Assembly: GCF_002454115.1 (NCBI RefSeq)
Contig: NZ_DKIH01000006.1
Location: forward strand, 149,662 to 186,563
Length of the DNA: 36,902 nt
DNA from: Sphingopyxis sp. UBA6723
GTDB taxonomy: Bacteria; Pseudomonadota; Alphaproteobacteria; Sphingomonadales; Sphingomonadaceae
Direction: 5' to 3'
Part shown: positions 33,209 through 36,902 of the stretch, one piece after another
Layout: each line of letters begins with the position of its first letter
How positions within the stretch are numbered: position 1 is the stretch's first letter
Made by a program: the position numbers and the translations under genes
The notes under the pieces: model-generated
Database searches by the model: none
Seen by the model: only the letters and a program-made list of their open reading frames with translations
Told to the model about the DNA's origin: nothing

Positions 33209-34756
33209 CTAGGGCCTGGACTGGCCGTTCCCGAAGTGGACATTGAGCAGATGGTCGAGCTGCGCCTTGCGAAAGCCGGCGACGACGCCGGACTCCGGCG
33301 CAAGTCTTGCGAGACGGTCGCTTGCCGCATCGTAACGCGGCCAGTCTCGAACGAGTGCGCACCCGGGAATGCCCGTCTTGGCGAAGCCAACCCAGCAGGC
33401 GGAGATGCCTTCGCCGAAGCGGCGATCCTCGTCACCGACGGCGCCAGCGACCGACGCGAAATAGTCGAGCGTCCCGAACAGATAGGGGATTTCAGACCCG
33501 TGCGCTGCGCCCTTGGCGCGGTCGCGCCGCGCCGCTGCGACATAGTCGAAATGATAGAGATACGACGGCACCCCGCCCGCCGTCCGGGCTGCGAGCCAGC
33601 GCGCCGGAGCGACGAACCACGCGTCGCCCAACACCTGGCGCGCCAGTTCATCATCGGCCAGCCCCATGCCATAGGCGACGCGGCCCGCCGCCTGGTCGCG
33701 GCCGAGATAGGCGAGCGCGGCTGTTGGCGGCACGCCCATGGCAAGGATGACGCTCGCCTCGTTGCTGTTGGCGCCCACAAGAAGCGGAACGTCAATCGGC
33801 TCACTGCGAGCGAAGACGCGCCACGGCGCTTCGCGCACCAGGTCGCCGTCGAGGATGGGGCCGGTCATCGCGCCCGGCGTGCGGACATCGCCCGCGGCGA
33901 CGAGCGCGGCGGCGGGAAGCGCACGAAGGGCTTCGAGCGAGGCCGAAGGCGGCGCGCCGGCACGCGCTGCTAACGCGGCGCCGAGCGCTTCTTGCTCGCG
34001 AAGCGGGCGCGGGTCGAGGAGCCCCACGCCCGACTGAACGATCGCGCGAGCGAAGAGACCCTTGGCCTCGGCCTGCGCAAGGATCGTCGTGACGCCGATC
34101 GCGCCGGCGGACTCGCCGAACAAAGTCACCTGCTCGGGATCGCCGCCAAAAGCGGCAATATTCTTCTGCACCCAACGCAGCGCGGCCAATTGGTCCATCA
34201 GGCCGTAATTGGCGAGCGCCTCACCGCGCGGCCTGGCTGCGCTGAGCGCCGGGTGCGCAAAATAGCCGAGCGCGCCCAGCCGGTAGTTGATCGTCACCAG
34301 GATCACGCCTTGCCGCGCGAAGGCGGTGCCGTCGAACGCCGGAAAGGTGCCCGAGCCGATCACATGCGCGCCGCCGTGGATCCAGACCATGACCGGAAGC
34401 TTGCGGGCCGCCGCCGGGCGCCAGATGTTGAGCTGGAGGCAATCCTCCGATTGATATTCGGCGACCCCGCCCGCGACCAGCGCGGGGCGCACCGTTTGCG
34501 GACAAGCGGGTCCGGGTTTCGTGGCATCGCGAACCCCATCCCAGCGCGGCGGCGCCTGCGGGGCCCGCCAGCGAAGCGGGCCGACCGGCGGCGCCGCGAA
34601 GGGAATATCGAGAAAGCGCTCGACGCCCGCATCGCGTGCGCCGGCCAAGCGGCCCTGCGCGATCGTCGCGGCAGGAGCGGCATCCGCCGCCGCGGCGGGC
34701 GCCGGTCCGAGCAGCGCCGCGGCACCGAGCAGTGCTGCCATCACCAAATGCTGCAT
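33209..34756 (-). CDS. Exported type-B carboxylesterase
   Basis: A 515-residue protein of the carboxylesterase/lipase type-B family. ATG 34756 follows GGGAAGGAGGG, and residues 1-24 form a signal peptide (HLVMAALLGAAALLGPAPAAAAD). The catalytic triad is complete: Ser216 in FGESAGA, Glu333 in ANSNEAS and His419 in GAAHGSE. The oxyanion hole is IHGGA at 126-130; a conserved disulphide is suggested by ACPQ (Cys85) and EDCLQLNIW (Cys106). It hydrolyses carboxylic esters in the periplasm. It is 55 bases after the TonB receptor and 61 before the serine hydrolase, so the three form one operon. Substrates for the family range from xenobiotics and mycotoxins to terpene or aryl esters; the actual one is unknown. 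Confidence 0.92.
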   Translation of the reverse strand: MQHLVMAALLGAAALLGPAPAAAADAAPAATIAQGRLAGARDAGVERFLDIPFAAPPVGPLRWRAPQAPPRWDGVRDATKPGPACPQTVRPALVAGGVAEYQSEDCLQLNIWRPAAARKLPVMVWIHGGAHVIGSGTFPAFDGTAFARQGVILVTINYRLGALGYFAHPALSAARPRGEALANYGLMDQLAALRWVQKNIAAFGGDPEQVTLFGESAGAIGVTTILAQAEAKGLFARAIVQSGVGLLDPRPLREQEALGAALAARAGAPPSASLEALRALPAAALVAAGDVRTPGAMTGPILDGDLVREAPWRVFARSEPIDVPLLVGANSNEASVILAMGVPPTAALAYLGRDQAAGRVAYGMGLADDELARQVLGDAWFVAPARWLAARTAGGVPSYLYHFDYVAAARRDRAKGAAHGSEIPYLFGTLDYFASVAGAVGDEDRRFGEGISACWVGFAKTGIPGCALVRDWPRYDAASDRLARLAPESGVVAGFRKAQLDHLLNVHFGNGQSRP

Positions 34757-34811
34757 TCCGCCCTCCTTCCCTTCCCGGCCTGCGGCCCGAGGCCGCGGGC
34801 GAGTGAGCGAC

Positions 34812-36902
34812 CTAGAAAGAAATGCGTCCTTCGACGCCGATGACGCGGGGCTGGCTGTACCGGTTGATCGTCGGCGCCTGCGCGACAAAATAGACCTTGT
34901 CGAAGAGGTTGTTGGCGAAGGCGCTGACGCTGACCTTGCCGAAGTCGACGCCGACCCGAAGATTGACGAGGACATAATCATCGAGATCGACCGAGGTCGC
35001 TGTCAGCTCCTGTTTGCCGCCCCATTGTCCGCTGACCAGGACATTGCTGGTCAGCGCGACATCCTTGGTGACCGGGTAGCGCAGATTGAGGTTGGCCGAA
35101 GCCAGCCAGTCGGGAACCTGCGCAAGGTCCAGCCCGTCATAGCGGCCGCTCTTGACCTTGCCCTCTTGCCGCGAGCCACTCAAGGCGAGGCGGCCATTGC
35201 CTTCGCCGAGATCGAAGCCCTGGCTATATTCGGCCTCGATACCCCAGCTTTTCGCATCGCCCGCATTGGTGAGATAGGCGACCGCCGCCACCGGACACGC
35301 CGCGTTGGTGAGCGCGCACCCGTCGTCGACCTGAGCGATCAGGTCCTCAAGTTCGGTGTAATAGCCCGCGATTGCGAAATAGCCGCGCCGGATCGGACTG
35401 CCCTTGATACCGGCTTCGTAAGACGTGCTGTTTTCGTTGCCGAACAGAACCTGCACGGGACTCGGCGCGCGCGGATCGGAGAGGCGCGTGTTGAACCCGC
35501 CGGCGCGGTAGCTGCTGCCGACCTTGCCATAGGCGAGGACGTTCGACGTCAGCTTGTACGAAAGCGTCGCATTGTAGGAGAGATTGTCGGCGTTGATGCT
35601 GTCGTCGATGATCCGCGACGGCCCGCCAGTCGGAAGGTCGGTCCCCAGATCGTAAAGCCGCGCCGAGATGCTCCGGCTGTCGCGGGTATAGCGCAGTTCC
35701 CCGGTCAGGTTGAGGCTGTCGGTGATGTCGAAACCGAGCGAGCCATAGGCGGCATAGCTTTCGAAATACAGCCGCGCAGGCGCGATATTGCCCGGTGACG
35801 GATTGGCAAGGGTCGGCGTGCGCGTCGTCGCCACCGAGAAATCGCTGTCGAGCAGCAGCATTTCGGCGCCGACCAGCCATGTGAAGCGATCGCTCGCCCC
35901 GCTGACATGAATGTCCTGCGAGAAATTGTCGGTCGTATCGATGACATAGGACGAGGCACTCGGGTCGAGCGGGGTGAGCGCGCCGATCTGCCCCGCGGCG
36001 CGCGCGCGTGCAAGCTCGGCGGGGCTGATCGCGTCATTGTCGAGATCATATTCGGACGTGCGCTTGCGAAAGGAGGTTGTCGACGTCAGGTCGGCACCGC
36101 CGAGATCGACGCGGACGAGCGCCTGCAGACCGTCCACATCCTGGCTGGCGCGCGGCGCGGTGTTCCAGGGGTAGCGAAAGCGATCCTGCGTATAACCGCC
36201 GGGAAAGCCTGGCGTGCCAGCGGGAATCGAGATCTGGTAGTGGATCGTCGGCGTGGTCAGCCGCTGGGTCTCGGCCGTGATGATCGCATCTACGGGTCCG
36301 CGTTTCAGCCGGATCTGGCCGCGCAGCCCGTGGCCCTTCTGCTGGTCGAAATAGACGTCATTATCGGGATTGTAGAAGAAGCCCTTGTCCTGCTCGACGA
36401 GATCGCCGCTCAGGCGGATCGCCAAGCCATCGGCGAGCGGGACGTTGATCGCACCCTGCGTCTGGAAACTGTTGTTCTCGAAGCCATAGCGCGCGCTTGC
36501 CCAACCCGAGAGGTCGAATTCGGGTTCGGCCGAGATGATATTGATCGCGCCGCCGACCGCGTTGCGGCCATACAACGCGCCTTGCGTCCCGCGCAGCACC
36601 TCGACGCGGCCGATGTCGAGCAGGTCGAGCCGCGTGAAGTTGCGACCGCCCACCGGACCGCCCGCGATATAGGCGCCGTTGCGATAGAGGCCGACGCTTG
36701 GGTCGCCATTGGTGGCACGCGCGGTCGATGAGGCGCGGATGGAGATCTCCGACGTGACCGACGAGTTCAGATTGTTGAAGCGGACGCTGGGTTGATCGGC
36801 GAGGAGTTCGCCGCTGCCCGTCGCGCCGCCGCGATCGGTGAGCGACGTGATATCGATGACCGACGCCGCGGTCGGCACATCGGCCAGCCGCTCTTCGCGG
36901 CG
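34812..36902 (-). CDS. TonB-dependent outer membrane receptor, 5' end outside window
   Basis: The frame is open to the window edge and reads RREERLADVPTAASVIDITSL there, the usual start of a TonB plug domain; the signal peptide and TonB box lie beyond. About 696 residues are seen. The plug carries RFNNLNS, GLYRNGAYIAGGP, RVEVLRGTQGALYGRNA and VGGAINI. After about residue 150 the text becomes repeating amphipathic strands of a 22-stranded barrel, ending in the C-terminal Phe (VIGVEGRISF) used for outer membrane insertion. Such receptors import siderophores, glycans, aromatic or other large molecules with energy from TonB. It is the first visible gene of an operon with two exported hydrolases, hinting at uptake of an ester-containing nutrient. 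Confidence 0.95.
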   Translation of the reverse strand, partial: RREERLADVPTAASVIDITSLTDRGGATGSGELLADQPSVRFNNLNSSVTSEISIRASSTARATNGDPSVGLYRNGAYIAGGPVGGRNFTRLDLLDIGRVEVLRGTQGALYGRNAVGGAINIISAEPEFDLSGWASARYGFENNSFQTQGAINVPLADGLAIRLSGDLVEQDKGFFYNPDNDVYFDQQKGHGLRGQIRLKRGPVDAIITAETQRLTTPTIHYQISIPAGTPGFPGGYTQDRFRYPWNTAPRASQDVDGLQALVRVDLGGADLTSTTSFRKRTSEYDLDNDAISPAELARARAAGQIGALTPLDPSASSYVIDTTDNFSQDIHVSGASDRFTWLVGAEMLLLDSDFSVATTRTPTLANPSPGNIAPARLYFESYAAYGSLGFDITDSLNLTGELRYTRDSRSISARLYDLGTDLPTGGPSRIIDDSINADNLSYNATLSYKLTSNVLAYGKVGSSYRAGGFNTRLSDPRAPSPVQVLFGNENSTSYEAGIKGSPIRRGYFAIAGYYTELEDLIAQVDDGCALTNAACPVAAVAYLTNAGDAKSWGIEAEYSQGFDLGEGNGRLALSGSRQEGKVKSGRYDGLDLAQVPDWLASANLNLRYPVTKDVALTSNVLVSGQWGGKQELTATSVDLDDYVLVNLRVGVDFGKVSVSAFANNLFDKVYFVAQAPTINRYSQPRVIGVEGRISF

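Overview
The window is chromosomal DNA from a GC-rich alphaproteobacterium. A member of the Sphingomonadaceae, close to Sphingopyxis or Sphingomonas, is the most likely source. This rests on gene families and style only: a large TonB-dependent receptor beside exported hydrolases, an HWE histidine kinase, a lone Flp pilin, and dispersed REP-like inverted repeats with the core GGACTTGATCCGGG. No rRNA, tRNA, CRISPR array, insertion sequence or complete prophage is visible.

Layout: (1) 1-5.7 kb holds a 5'-truncated SRPBCC protein, an anchored alpha/beta hydrolase, a two-gene purine-base salvage operon (phosphoribosyltransferase plus adenine-deaminase-type enzyme), a solo MreB paralogue, a PAS-only protein and an RNase H-like protein. 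(2) 5.9-12.7 kb holds an exported TPR-CHAT protein of 1176 residues, a CorA transporter, a two-domain chromate transporter and a glutathione transferase. (3) 12.8-18.8 kb is signalling and regulation: a CHASE-HWE kinase, a LacI regulator, a diguanylate cyclase, a lipoprotein, and a TetR regulator divergent from a small membrane protein with three copies of one perfect palindrome between them. (4) 18.9-25.5 kb holds an exported S9 peptidase, a response regulator broken by one in-frame TAA, two lipoproteins (one OmpA-like), an orphan HTH protein, a Flp pilin and a RidA homologue with a signal peptide. (5) 25.6-27.9 kb is a toxin-antitoxin scrapyard: a ParD antitoxin with a ParE toxin cut short at the edge of an AT-rich insert carrying an HNH-like gene, then a 5'-truncated XRE antitoxin remnant, then an intact VapBC pair. 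(6) 28.1-31.6 kb holds aconitase AcnA and two small membrane proteins. (7) 31.9-36.9 kb is a minus-strand operon of TonB receptor, type-B carboxylesterase and SxxK serine hydrolase, closed by an intrinsic terminator; it looks like an uptake-and-hydrolysis unit for an unknown ester or amide.

Most of the window is ordinary chromosome. The least ordinary parts are the toxin-antitoxin/HNH island, the TetR operator array (whose core recurs at the parD promoter), the interrupted response regulator, the exported CHAT protein, and the family of paired hairpin repeats. I did not find a clear multi-gene system that I could call new.
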